Source: JANOXC01 sp031418215
GTDB lineage: Bacteria > Bacteroidota > Bacteroidia > AKYH767-A > OLB10
Length of the DNA stretch: 14,640 nt
Assembly (NCBI GenBank): GCA_031418215.1
Contig: JANOXC010000031.1
Location: 1-14,640 of the forward strand
Direction of reading: 5' to 3'
Shown here: piece after piece, positions 6,859 to 14,093 of the stretch
How the letters are laid out: each line of letters begins with the position of its first letter
Position numbering within the stretch: the first letter of the stretch is position 1
The notes under the pieces: generated by a model
What the model was told of the DNA's origin: nothing
Seen by the model: only the letters and a program-made list of their open reading frames with translations
The model's database searches: none
Made by a program: the position numbers and the translations under genes

Positions 6859-8817
6859 TTATTTTTTACCGGTACTAAATGTAAGCGGAGCATTGCTTCC
6901 TGCCGGAGAGATGCGAATGTAACCTTGCATTTCCTGATGCAATGCACTGCAAAAATCAGTACAATAGAAAGGAAATACTCCTGTATGATCAGGCAACCAT
7001 TTTAATGTACAGGTTTCACCCGGCATGATCAGCAACTCTGCATTAGCTGCTCCTTTTATTGCAAAGCCATGTGGAACATCCCAATCCTGCTCGAGGTTAG
7101 TAACATGAAAATAAACTTCATCACCCATTCTTACGCCTTCAATATTATCAGGAACGAAATGTGAACGGATGGAAGTCATATATATATGAACTTTATTTCC
7201 TTCTCGCACCACTTTAGCTTCTTTCTCTCCTTTGGCAACATAAGGGTGAAAATTCTCCTCAATCTTATAAATCTTCTGAGAATTTTTTGTAAGCAGATCT
7301 GCTGGACAAGCTTGTGCATAGTGGGGCTCTCCTGTTGTAGGAAAATCAAGTATTAACTGCATCTTGTCGCCGGAAATGTCATACAACTGTGCACTTTGCG
7401 CCAACTCAGGTCCAGTAGGCAAGTAGCGGTCCTTGGTGATTTTATTATAAGCCACAACATATTTTCCAAAAGGCTTACGGCTGTCTCCACCAGGTACGCA
7501 TAAGTGACCAATTGAATAATATGTAGGAACGCGATCCAACACTTTTAAATCTTTAATATTCCATTTTACAATTTCAGAAGAAACGAAGAATGACGTATAA
7601 GCATTACCATTGGCATCAAACTCAGTATGCAGAGGTCCAAGACCCGGCTTTTTCACTTCACCATACAAAGCTGCATCATATTTAATAACAGGAATACCAT
7701 CGTATTCACCGTCAAATTGCTTATCTGCAATTGCTTTTTGAATTTTAGTAAAAGAAAATACCGGAATTAATGCAGCTAATTTACCGCTGCCTACTATATA
7801 TTCACCTGTAGGATCTACATCACAGCCATGCGGAGATTTCGGGCATGGAATAAAATACACGATCTCTTTTAATTCTTTAGGATCTAGCACCAGCACTTCA
7901 TTCAATATCTCAGAAATTGTCGTTTGATGTTTCTCATCGTAATAATTGTGTGCGTATTTTGCTTGTTTCTTCATTCCTTTTCCTGCAGCAACGTATTCTT
8001 CTGCTTTTTTCCAATTAACGGCCATGATAAAGTCTTTATCCTTTTGTGAAGCATTTACTTCCAACAAGGTATTCGCTTTCTCTGAATTATAACAAGAGAA
8101 GAAGAACCATCCATGAGAAGGCCCTTTTCCTGCATGACTTAAATCAAAGTTTACAGGAGGCAATAACAACTGAAAAGATATTGCCATGTGACCGGTTTCC
8201 TTATTGACACCAATAAAGCTAACTGTACCTTTAAAATTATCTTTATATGTATTGATCGGAATATCTGTATTGTCACCTATAGGAACGCTGAATCTTGTAC
8301 CCGCTACAACATACTCTGTATTTTGTGTGATAAATGGCGAGGAGTGGTTTCCAGCACTGTTTGGCAATTCAATGATCTCTTCCGTGCGGAAAGATTTTAA
8401 ACTGATACGGGCAACACGGGGGGTGTTGTTTCCATTGGCAAACAACCAACGGCCATCTACCTCACCGTTTGTTTGTGAAAGTTCAGTATGATGCTGATCA
8501 TCCCATGGCACATAGCCGTGTGATGTATTCAACATCGGTTTTGTTTCTTCACTGTATCCATAGCCACTCTCAGGATTTAATGAAAAAACTGGAATGATTC
8601 TTAATAATCTGCCTGATGGTAATCCATAAACACTTACCTGCCCATTAAAACCTCCTGATACAAAATTGTAAAACTCATCATACTTTCCCGGTGCAACGTA
8701 TGCTTTCTGTGCGGCATCGCTGTTAACAACCTGTGTAGCGCTTTTTGGTCTGCAAGACTGAATGAATGCCGCCAATGAAATCAGCAGCACAACATTTAAT
8801 AGTAAATTCTTTTTCAT
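6859..8817 (-). CDS. nosZ: Nitrous-oxide reductase NosZ, clade II (Sec-type lipoprotein)
   Basis: The 652-residue enzyme reduces N2O to N2 in the periplasm. The N-terminus MKKNLLLNVV with lipobox ending at C22 (IQSC) predicts Sec export and lipid anchoring. There is no twin-arginine motif, as expected for clade II enzymes rather than the Tat-exported clade I form. A seven-bladed propeller follows, whose histidines match the CuZ ligands: H109, H110, H158, H330, H397, H438 and H499. The C-terminal cupredoxin domain has the CuA ligands H583, C619, C623, H627 and M630 (motif CTDFCSALHQEM). All expected copper ligands are present, so the enzyme should be active. The gene follows a c-type cytochrome gene by 30 bp and is followed by the maturation genes. 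Confidence 0.97.
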   Translation of the reverse strand: MKKNLLLNVVLLISLAAFIQSCRPKSATQVVNSDAAQKAYVAPGKYDEFYNFVSGGFNGQVSVYGLPSGRLLRIIPVFSLNPESGYGYSEETKPMLNTSHGYVPWDDQHHTELSQTNGEVDGRWLFANGNNTPRVARISLKSFRTEEIIELPNSAGNHSSPFITQNTEYVVAGTRFSVPIGDNTDIPINTYKDNFKGTVSFIGVNKETGHMAISFQLLLPPVNFDLSHAGKGPSHGWFFFSCYNSEKANTLLEVNASQKDKDFIMAVNWKKAEEYVAAGKGMKKQAKYAHNYYDEKHQTTISEILNEVLVLDPKELKEIVYFIPCPKSPHGCDVDPTGEYIVGSGKLAALIPVFSFTKIQKAIADKQFDGEYDGIPVIKYDAALYGEVKKPGLGPLHTEFDANGNAYTSFFVSSEIVKWNIKDLKVLDRVPTYYSIGHLCVPGGDSRKPFGKYVVAYNKITKDRYLPTGPELAQSAQLYDISGDKMQLILDFPTTGEPHYAQACPADLLTKNSQKIYKIEENFHPYVAKGEKEAKVVREGNKVHIYMTSIRSHFVPDNIEGVRMGDEVYFHVTNLEQDWDVPHGFAIKGAANAELLIMPGETCTLKWLPDHTGVFPFYCTDFCSALHQEMQGYIRISPAGSNAPLTFSTGKK

Positions 8818-8847
8818 AATATATATTATTTAAGGTTGATATGGTTT

Positions 8848-9330
8848 CTATTTTACTCCATCGTTTTTACGCATAAATTCATAAACACTTCGTGCATCAT
8901 TTTCCGTTAAATTTTGATTGGGCATTCTAACAAGACATTCTTCCAGCATAGCCTGTGCTGCTGCATCCTTATTTAACATTTCGTCGGTGTTGGTCACAAA
9001 GTTCATTACCCATTCCACTTTCCTGCGGCTGGTCACTCCTTTCCAACCCGGACCAACCAATTTCTCATCGGTCAATTTATGGCAAGCCGAACACTTTAAA
9101 TCATAAACTTTTGTTCCTGTTTCCAACATAGCCTTGTCAATTGTCCCGGCAAGTGCAATTTCAGTAAATTTTCCAACCCCTTTGGAGTCGTCGGCATATT
9201 CGGACTTTTTATCATCATCCCCATAAACCTTATTGGCATCAAAAGATTCTGATTTTGTTTCGGTTTTGGTATCGCCGACACATGCATAAAGCAGTGCTAA
9301 GCCAGAAATAATTACAAATATCTTCTTCAT
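8848..9330 (-). CDS. c-type cytochrome lipoprotein, probable electron donor to NosZ
   Basis: A 160-residue monoheme cytochrome c. The signal sequence ends in a lipobox (LYAC, C17), so the protein is probably anchored by lipid. An acidic, Lys/Asp-rich linker follows to about residue 55. The heme-binding motif CSACH is at residues 80-84, and M136 in RMPNQ is the likely sixth iron ligand. The C-terminal EFMRKND helix is typical of small class I cytochromes. As the first gene of the nos operon, 30 bp ahead of nosZ, it most likely passes electrons to the NosZ CuA site. This fits clade II clusters, which carry dedicated cytochromes and lack NosR/NosX. The partner assignment is by context only. Confidence 0.9.
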   Translation of the reverse strand: MKKIFVIISGLALLYACVGDTKTETKSESFDANKVYGDDDKKSEYADDSKGVGKFTEIALAGTIDKAMLETGTKVYDLKCSACHKLTDEKLVGPGWKGVTSRRKVEWVMNFVTNTDEMLNKDAAAQAMLEECLVRMPNQNLTENDARSVYEFMRKNDGVK

Positions 9331-9376
9331 ATTTTAGTTGGTTATAGAAGTTTTACAATACTTTTATTTAACGACA

Positions 9377-9384
9377 CAAATGTA
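9377..9384 (-). promoter_or_regulatory. -7 promoter element of the nos operon
   Basis: On the minus strand this reads TACATTTG, an exact TAnnTTTG match. It ends 46 bp before the ATG of the cytochrome gene, giving a predicted leader of about 42 nt. No good -33 element is visible. Instead an FNR-like box covers that region, which is typical of class II activated promoters. Confidence 0.6.
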
Positions 9385-9405
9385 ATTATTGTATAAATCA
9401 GACTG

Positions 9406-9419
9406 ATGATGAATATCAG
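9406..9419 (-). promoter_or_regulatory. FNR/DNR-like box, promoter-proximal, nos operon
   Basis: Reads ATGATGAATATCAG on the plus strand, with a perfect TGAT-N4-ATCA core. Its centre is 35.5 bp from the downstream end of the -7 element (about -40 to -41 from the predicted start), the class II activator position. It also lies within a larger inverted repeat, CTGAT-N7-ATCAG at 9403-9419. Confidence 0.6.
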
Positions 9420-9427
9420 ATAAAGAC

Positions 9428-9441
9428 ATGATATTCGTCAT
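9428..9441 (-). promoter_or_regulatory. FNR/DNR-like box, distal, nos operon
   Basis: Reads ATGATATTCGTCAT on the plus strand, with a core that carries one mismatch (TGAT-N4-GTCA). Its centre is 22 bp, about two helical turns, upstream of the proximal box, near -62. A tandem arrangement on one DNA face would suit cooperative activation. Confidence 0.45.
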
Positions 9442-9926
9442 ATAATTAATTTCGACAGAAGGCTCAAACAAAAGCAAATAATTCTAAATAAAGAAGTTAA
9501 ACCTTAGCTGAAATTCAGGGTTGACAGGAAATAAATGAATTAATAGCAGAATCTAATGCTCAATATATAGTCATAGCAAGAGCAAATTGATAACTGTAAT
9601 CGCAATACCTTAACCCAACTTTGCTAGCTCAACTAAAAACTCAAGGTCAATATCCAGGATAATTAAATAATTTACTCTCTTCTTCGATATGGTGCATACT
9701 TACTGAGTTTATCAGTTTATTAGAGAGTTCGGCTTATCGAATAATAAATTTTTTTAATTGAGCATACCTTATATATAATACTGCTCAAAAAAACATTGCT
9801 ACACAACCACCAGCAACTTCCAAAGTAACCATTCTCAAATCTTCTTCTGCTAGTTTTGTATTCCAACATGGCTGGAAAATTGAAGCATAAATAGTTTAAT
9901 AAAAGTAACCAATAATTTTTATATTT
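9442..9926. other. AT-rich non-coding stretch between nos operon and fasciclin gene
   Basis: About 485 bp with no intact gene, tRNA or clear terminator. It separates the two divergent regulated promoters. I see one small palindrome (ACTGA-N5-TCAGT at 9702-9716) and a possible decayed reading frame on the minus strand at 9785-9895. Nothing else stands out. Confidence 0.6.
9785..9895 (-). pseudogene. Possible gene remnant (C-terminal fragment)
   Basis: A minus-strand frame of 36 codons plus TGA, without an in-frame start near its 5' end and directly preceded by TAA. Its translation has a protein-like stretch (LAEEDLRMVTLEVAGG) unlike the surrounding low-complexity AT-rich DNA. I do not recognise the family. 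It could be the eroded tail of a lost gene or simply chance. Confidence 0.2.
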
Positions 9927-9940
9927 ATGATGTTTATCAT
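9927..9940 (+). promoter_or_regulatory. FNR/DNR-like box upstream of the fasciclin gene
   Basis: ATGATGTTTATCAT is a perfect 5-4-5 inverted repeat containing TGAT-N4-ATCA. Its centre is 36.5 bp from the end of the -7-like element at 9963-9970, so about -41.5 from the predicted start. The geometry matches the proximal box of the nos operon within 1 bp. Confidence 0.6.
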
Positions 9941-9962
9941 GTTAAAATAAAATCATCATTTG

Positions 9963-9970
9963 TATACTTG
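9963..9970 (+). promoter_or_regulatory. Candidate -7 promoter element for the fasciclin gene
   Basis: TATACTTG matches TAnnTTTG with one difference. It ends 23 bp before the ATG at 9994, the same spacing as at the thioredoxin gene. No -33 element is evident, as expected if the FNR-like box replaces it. Confidence 0.45.
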
Positions 9971-9993
9971 CACCAAAATTAAAACATCAACCT

Positions 9994-10581
9994 ATGAAAG
10001 CACAAAATCTATTTCTTCAATCAATTGGAATTTTTGGCATTGGCTTTTTAATTTCTTGTTCCGGAAGCGCTACCACTGAACAGGCAACTAACACAGAAAA
10101 CTCATCAGGTGCTGCAGCCTCATCAGTGAGCGGAGGACAATCAGCTATTAGTGATGACGTGTCTAGTCCTAACGTTGTTAAAGTTGCGATCAATTCTAAA
10201 GACCATACTACCTTGGTTGCAGCAGTTCAAGCTGCCGATTTAGTAAATGCACTTTCCAACAATGGGCCTTTCACGGTGTTCGCACCAACCAATGCAGCAT
10301 TTGATGCCTTACCAGCCGGTACTGTTGAAGGTCTTTTGAAACCTGAGAAAAAAGATGCATTAGCTGATGTTCTTCAATACCATGTGTTTGTTGGCGTATT
10401 AAAGCTTGACCAACTTCAGGATGGACAAGTATTGGGTATGGTAAATGGTGGAAATGCTACCATTCATATTAAGGATGGAAAATATATGATCAACGATGCT
10501 ACGATTGTTGCCTCAGTTACAGCGTCTAATGGAATTGTACATGTAATCGATAAAGTAATCTTACCCCCTGCTAATAACTAA
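9994..10581 (+). CDS. Fasciclin (FAS1) domain lipoprotein
   Basis: A 195-residue lipoprotein. The signal sequence ends at the lipobox LISC (C22), followed by a Ser/Ala/Thr-rich linker to about residue 58 and one FAS1 domain (about 60-192). Domain hallmarks are FTVFAPTNAAF (93-103), the YHV motif (129-131) and the NGIVHVID motif (179-186). FAS1 domains usually mediate adhesion or protein-protein contacts at the cell surface or in the periplasm, and no enzymatic activity is expected. The gene is a single transcription unit with its own promoter and a strong terminator. It lies divergent from the nos operon and shares an FNR-like box at the same position, so a role under oxygen-limited or denitrifying conditions is plausible. 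That role is inference only. Confidence 0.92.
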   Translation: MKAQNLFLQSIGIFGIGFLISCSGSATTEQATNTENSSGAAASSVSGGQSAISDDVSSPNVVKVAINSKDHTTLVAAVQAADLVNALSNNGPFTVFAPTNAAFDALPAGTVEGLLKPEKKDALADVLQYHVFVGVLKLDQLQDGQVLGMVNGGNATIHIKDGKYMINDATIVASVTASNGIVHVIDKVILPPANN

Positions 10582-10611
10582 CTATCGTAACTATTTTTAC
10601 GTGTTAATTTT

Positions 10612-10647
10612 AAAACCTCTGCATGGCGACTTTGCAGAGGTTTTTTT
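10612..10647 (+). terminator. Intrinsic terminator after the fasciclin gene
   Basis: A perfect 12-bp stem (AAAACCTCTGCA with TGCAGAGGTTTT), a 9-nt loop and a run of seven Ts, 30 nt after the stop codon. The stem begins in an A-run and ends in a T-run, so it may work in both directions. Confidence 0.92.
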
Positions 10648-10959
10648 AATATATCAGATAGATTTAATTTTTAAATACAGCCCTGATGCAATTCATTGTT
10701 CATGAATTAATCAACTACATGATTATTATCATTCCCCCTACTCCAATCTTCTTAACAATTTTGCCAGCTGATAAACTATCTTTGCTTTTGAGACAATTTT
10801 TTGCAATTTTAAATAAAACTTCTTTTCAATGCATGCATAGACTAATTCTCGTTATGAATTTAATTAAGTTAGGCTTCAATTGAACTTTATTATCAAAACG
10901 CTTTGGAAAAAAAATGAATTACCTTAATAATTTGGATAGATCATTTCGATGTTATTTAT
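10648..10959. other. AT-rich non-coding stretch before the export operon
   Basis: About 310 bp. The only ATG-initiated reading frame of note (10686-10883, 65 codons) is low in complexity, Ile/Leu-rich and resembles no family I know. I treat it as chance. No tRNA, repeat or other RNA structure stands out. Confidence 0.5.
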
Positions 10960-10967
10960 TAATATTG
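10960..10967 (+). promoter_or_regulatory. Weak -7 promoter element for the export operon
   Basis: TAATATTG matches TAnnTTTG at all but one position, 19 bp before the ATG at 10987. A TTTGG at 10931-10935 is a possible -33 element, with a somewhat long spacing. Confidence 0.3.
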
Positions 10968-10977
10968 TAACAACAAT
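10964..10977 (+). promoter_or_regulatory. Candidate operator over the export-operon start site
   Basis: ATTGT-AACA-ACAAT is a perfect 5-4-5 inverted repeat that overlaps the weak -7 element and the predicted start of transcription, ending 9 bp before the ATG. The position would suit a repressor. It differs from the TGAT-N4-ATCA boxes. The regulator is unknown. Confidence 0.35.
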
Positions 10978-10986
10978 CATTATACC

Positions 10987-12069
10987 ATGAAATTGCTTTC
11001 CCTCAGCCTTCTTTCCTTTTTATTCCTGGTTTCGTGCAAGAAAAAACAGGAGAGTCTTCATCCCTCGGTTGAAGGCATTTCAGAATCTGTTTACGCATCA
11101 GGCATTATAAAAAGTAAAAACCAATACCAGGTTTTTTCAACTGTCAGCGGATTGATCAGTGATATCATGGTCGATGAAGGCGATATTATTAAAAAGGGGG
11201 CGCCTTTGTTGACAATTACCAATGAAGCATCAACCTTAAACATGGAGAATTCCCGGTTAAATGCTGAATTCAATGATTTAAATTCAAATACCGATAAACT
11301 TAATCAACTAAAGATCAAAATCGATCTTGCCAAAAACAAAATGCTAAATGATTCTTTATTAATGATGCGCCAGCGTAAGTTATGGGAAAATAAAGTTGGC
11401 AGTTTAAGTCAATTGGAGCAAAGGGAATTGGCTTATAAAAGTTCTCTGAATGACTATGATGCCACAATTGTCAATTATAATGATGCAAAAAAGCAATTAA
11501 GCCTAGCTTCTGAACAGTCAAAAAGAAATCTCGCAATTAGTAAAAGCCTTCAAAATGACTTTACTATTAAAAGCGAATTTGACGGAAAAATATACAGCAT
11601 TTCCAAGGAGAAAGGAGAAATGGTTACACCTCAAATACCTGTTGCCATTATTGGTGATTCGGTAAATTTTGTACTGGAGTTGCAGGTTGATGAATATGAC
11701 ATTGCAAAAGTAAAAATGGGACAAAAAGTATTGCTGACACTTGACAGCTATAAAGGAATGGTATTTGAATCAGTCGTGAGCAAAATCAATCCTATCATGA
11801 ATGAACGCAGCCGGACTTTTACTGCGGAAGCTGCATTTATTAAAAGGCCTGAAGTGCTTTTTCCCAACCTTACTGTTGAAGCCAACATTATCATTAATAC
11901 AAGAGAAAAAGCTTTGACTATTCCGCGAAATTACCTGGTTGATGATAATTATGTAATAAATGAAAACAATGAAAAAGTAAAAGTCACTATTGGTTTAAAA
12001 GACTATCAGAAAGCAGAGATTTTAAATGGACTTACGGAAAAGGATGTTATTTTTAAACCTGTAAAATGA
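10987..12069 (+). CDS. HlyD/DevB-type periplasmic adaptor of an ABC exporter (lipoprotein)
   Basis: A 360-residue membrane-fusion (adaptor) protein. The signal sequence ends in the lipobox LVSC (C17). The first half of the lipoyl domain is about residues 45-78 (GLISDIMVDEGDIIKKGAPL). A Lys/Asn/Leu-rich coiled-coil hairpin spans about 80-185, the second lipoyl half about 190-222 (DGKIYSISKEKGEMV), the beta-barrel about 225-300, and the membrane-proximal domain runs to the end. Such proteins bridge an inner-membrane ABC pump to an outer-membrane channel. No TolC-like gene lies in the window. Its stop overlaps the permease start (ATGA), so the two are coupled. Gene order adaptor-permease-ATPase is that of DevBCA, rather than MacAB, in which permease and ATPase are fused. 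The substrate is unknown. Confidence 0.88.
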   Translation: MKLLSLSLLSFLFLVSCKKKQESLHPSVEGISESVYASGIIKSKNQYQVFSTVSGLISDIMVDEGDIIKKGAPLLTITNEASTLNMENSRLNAEFNDLNSNTDKLNQLKIKIDLAKNKMLNDSLLMMRQRKLWENKVGSLSQLEQRELAYKSSLNDYDATIVNYNDAKKQLSLASEQSKRNLAISKSLQNDFTIKSEFDGKIYSISKEKGEMVTPQIPVAIIGDSVNFVLELQVDEYDIAKVKMGQKVLLTLDSYKGMVFESVVSKINPIMNERSRTFTAEAAFIKRPEVLFPNLTVEANIIINTREKALTIPRNYLVDDNYVINENNEKVKVTIGLKDYQKAEILNGLTEKDVIFKPVK

Positions 12070-13325
12070 ATTACCGGCTTTTATTCAGAATTTCCAAATC
12101 ACTTTTGCTGGCACGCTGGAAGCAAACACTGGTGGCAGCCATTGGTGTTACATTCAGCATTACCATGTTTATTACGTTGTTAAGTTTTATGACAGGTCTT
12201 AACGATATGTTGGATAACCTGATTCTTAACAGGACACCACATGTGAGGTTGTTTAATGAAATCAAACCCAATAAAAATCAACCGGTAAATATTGCTGACC
12301 AATATAAGACCAGCCATAATTTTATTCAATCGATAAAATCCGGTAACAGTCGACAGGAAATATATAACAGCGGTGCAATTATTCAGGCTTTGAATAAAGA
12401 TCAACGTGTATTGGGATATGCACCAAAAATAATGGCGCAGGTTTTTTTCAATGATGGCACCATTGACATAACAGGCGTGATCAATGGCATTGATGTGCAA
12501 GCTGAAAGCAAACTCTTTTTTTTCAATGATTATGTTACTTCAGGATCTCCCATTGATATCAAAAACGTATCTAATAGTATCATACTTGGAAAGGGCCTTT
12601 CAGATAAGCTACTTAGCAATATTGGAGATTTTGTGCATGTCACCATAGCAAACGGTGACCGTCTTGCACTTAAAGTCGTAGGTATTTATCAGTCGGGATT
12701 AATGGATTATGATAAAACACAAAGTTTTGCTTCACTGAGTACTACACAAAAACTATTGGGTAAAAACAACAACTTCATCACTGATATACAAATCAAATTA
12801 AAAGACATTAAACAAGCGCCTGCATTAGCAAAAGAATTCGCTCAGCTTTACCAGGCAGATGCAGAAGATATTCAGACAGCCAACTCCCAATTTGAAACAG
12901 GAAGTTTTGTAAGGACATTGATATCTTATACAGTTGGCATAACATTATTAATTGTTGCAGGCTTCGGCATATATAATATATTAAACATGATGATCTATGA
13001 AAAGATGGACTCCATTGCCATTCTCAAAGCAATAGGCTTTTCTGGATTTGATGTAAACCGCATTTTTATTTTTATTGCCTTAAGCATCGGTTTGTTTGGA
13101 GGCATGCTTGGTTTACTCATGGGATTCCTACTTTCATCGGCCATTGACCAGATTCCATTTAATACGGCAGCATTGCCAACTATTACCACTTATCCTATCA
13201 ACTACAACCCTGCGTTTTATATGATTGGTGCCACATTTTCACTAATCACCACCTACCTTGCCGGTTTATTTCCTGCAAGAAAAGCCAGTAAGATTGATCC
13301 GGTAATTATTATACGAGGAAAATAA
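12066..13325 (+). CDS. FtsX/MacB-like ABC exporter permease
   Basis: A 419-residue permease of the MacB/FtsX/LolC type. One N-terminal helix (about residues 21-43) is followed by a large periplasmic domain (about 45-282) and three C-terminal helices (about 288-309, 333-357, 386-405). The cytoplasmic coupling segment YEKMDSIAILKAIGFSG and the C-terminal FPARKASKIDPVIIIRGK tail are classical for this class. These pumps work by mechanotransmission on periplasmic substrates (lipoproteins, peptides, glycolipids) and do not necessarily move the substrate across the inner membrane. The partner adaptor and ATPase flank it (4 bp overlap upstream, 12 bp gap downstream). LolCDE-like lipoprotein release is the main alternative, but LolCDE has no HlyD-type adaptor. 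Confidence 0.9.
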   Translation: MNYRLLFRISKSLLLARWKQTLVAAIGVTFSITMFITLLSFMTGLNDMLDNLILNRTPHVRLFNEIKPNKNQPVNIADQYKTSHNFIQSIKSGNSRQEIYNSGAIIQALNKDQRVLGYAPKIMAQVFFNDGTIDITGVINGIDVQAESKLFFFNDYVTSGSPIDIKNVSNSIILGKGLSDKLLSNIGDFVHVTIANGDRLALKVVGIYQSGLMDYDKTQSFASLSTTQKLLGKNNNFITDIQIKLKDIKQAPALAKEFAQLYQADAEDIQTANSQFETGSFVRTLISYTVGITLLIVAGFGIYNILNMMIYEKMDSIAILKAIGFSGFDVNRIFIFIALSIGLFGGMLGLLMGFLLSSAIDQIPFNTAALPTITTYPINYNPAFYMIGATFSLITTYLAGLFPARKASKIDPVIIIRGK

Positions 13326-13337
13326 GAAATTAATAAG

Positions 13338-14018
13338 ATGGGTGAAGTTGTACTGGAAGCAAGAAACATAAATAAGTACTTTCATGATCCCTTAACGGTG
13401 AAGGTACTGGATGACATTACATTGTCAGTTAAGAAAGGTGAGTTTGTTTCTGTAATTGGTAAATCAGGCTGCGGAAAGTCTACATTATTATATATTCTTT
13501 CCACCATGGATACAGATTTTGAAGGTGATCTAGTCATCAACAATACCTCCATGAAAAATAAAAAAGAGAAGCAATTGGCACGTGTACGAAATGAAAATAT
13601 TGGTTTTGTTTTTCAATTTCATTACCTGCTAAATGAATTCTCCGTATTAGGAAATGTAATGCTGCCGGGGCTGAAATTGTCTAAATTTTCAGAGTCTGAA
13701 ACCGAACATCGTGCAATGGAACGTTTAAAAACCCTTGGAATTGAAAAATTGGCACTTAAAAAGGCGAATCAACTTTCAGGTGGTGAAAAACAAAGGGTTG
13801 CCATTGCAAGGGCACTAATCAACGATCCCTTGATTATTATGGCTGATGAACCAACAGGGAATCTTGACAAGAAAAACAGTCAAATAGTTTTTGAAATTTT
13901 TAAAGAATTGGCTGAAGTGCAAAAACAAAGTTTGTTAATTGTTACGCATGATAATGAGTTCGCTGAAAATATGCACCGTATTATTGAGATGGAAGATGGG
14001 AAGATAATCAGGCAATGA
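13338..14018 (+). CDS. ABC exporter ATPase (LolD/MacB/DevA type)
   Basis: A 226-residue ABC ATPase. Motifs: Walker A GKSGCGKST (41-49), Q-loop Q93, signature LSGGEKQR from residue 146, Walker B IIMADEP with D170/E171, and switch histidine H204 in VTHD. Length and sequence style fit the LolD/MacB/DevA group that powers FtsX-type permeases. It begins 12 bp after the permease and should energise it. The stop codon overlaps the first bases of a heptamer repeat array, and no terminator is visible before the next gene. Confidence 0.93.
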   Translation: MGEVVLEARNINKYFHDPLTVKVLDDITLSVKKGEFVSVIGKSGCGKSTLLYILSTMDTDFEGDLVINNTSMKNKKEKQLARVRNENIGFVFQFHYLLNEFSVLGNVMLPGLKLSKFSESETEHRAMERLKTLGIEKLALKKANQLSGGEKQRVAIARALINDPLIIMADEPTGNLDKKNSQIVFEIFKELAEVQKQSLLIVTHDNEFAENMHRIIEMEDGKIIRQ

Positions 14019-14048
14019 GTATCAAGAACCAAGTATCAAGTATCAAGA
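14017..14048 (+). repeat. Heptamer tandem array, copy 3
   Basis: Units GAGTATC, AAGAACC, AAGTATC, AAGTATC and the partial AAGA. The first two bases lie within the TGA stop codon of the ABC ATPase gene. It differs from the copy at 2512-2543 at a single base of 32. Confidence 0.85.
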
Positions 14049-14063
14049 AAAGTAGTTTTCCTT

Positions 14064-14092
14064 AATTCGCAAATTCGTACAGATTCGTATTC
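14064..14092 (+). repeat. Short ATTCG-containing tandem repeat
   Basis: Three ATTCG cores at 14065, 14073 and 14083 (spacing 8 and 10 bp) in an otherwise AT-rich spacer between the heptamer array and the NRAMP-related gene. It may be chance or a second simple-repeat family. Confidence 0.35.
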
Positions 14093-14093
14093 T

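Noticed and set aside
9702..9716. ACTGA-N5-TCAGT palindrome in the spacer
   Set aside because: It is out of register with the FNR-like core and far from either promoter; in AT-rich DNA this is likely chance.
10686..10883. 65-codon plus-strand reading frame before the export operon
   Set aside because: Composition is simply Ile/Leu-rich from AT-rich DNA, there is no recognisable motif or promoter, and the region looks non-coding.
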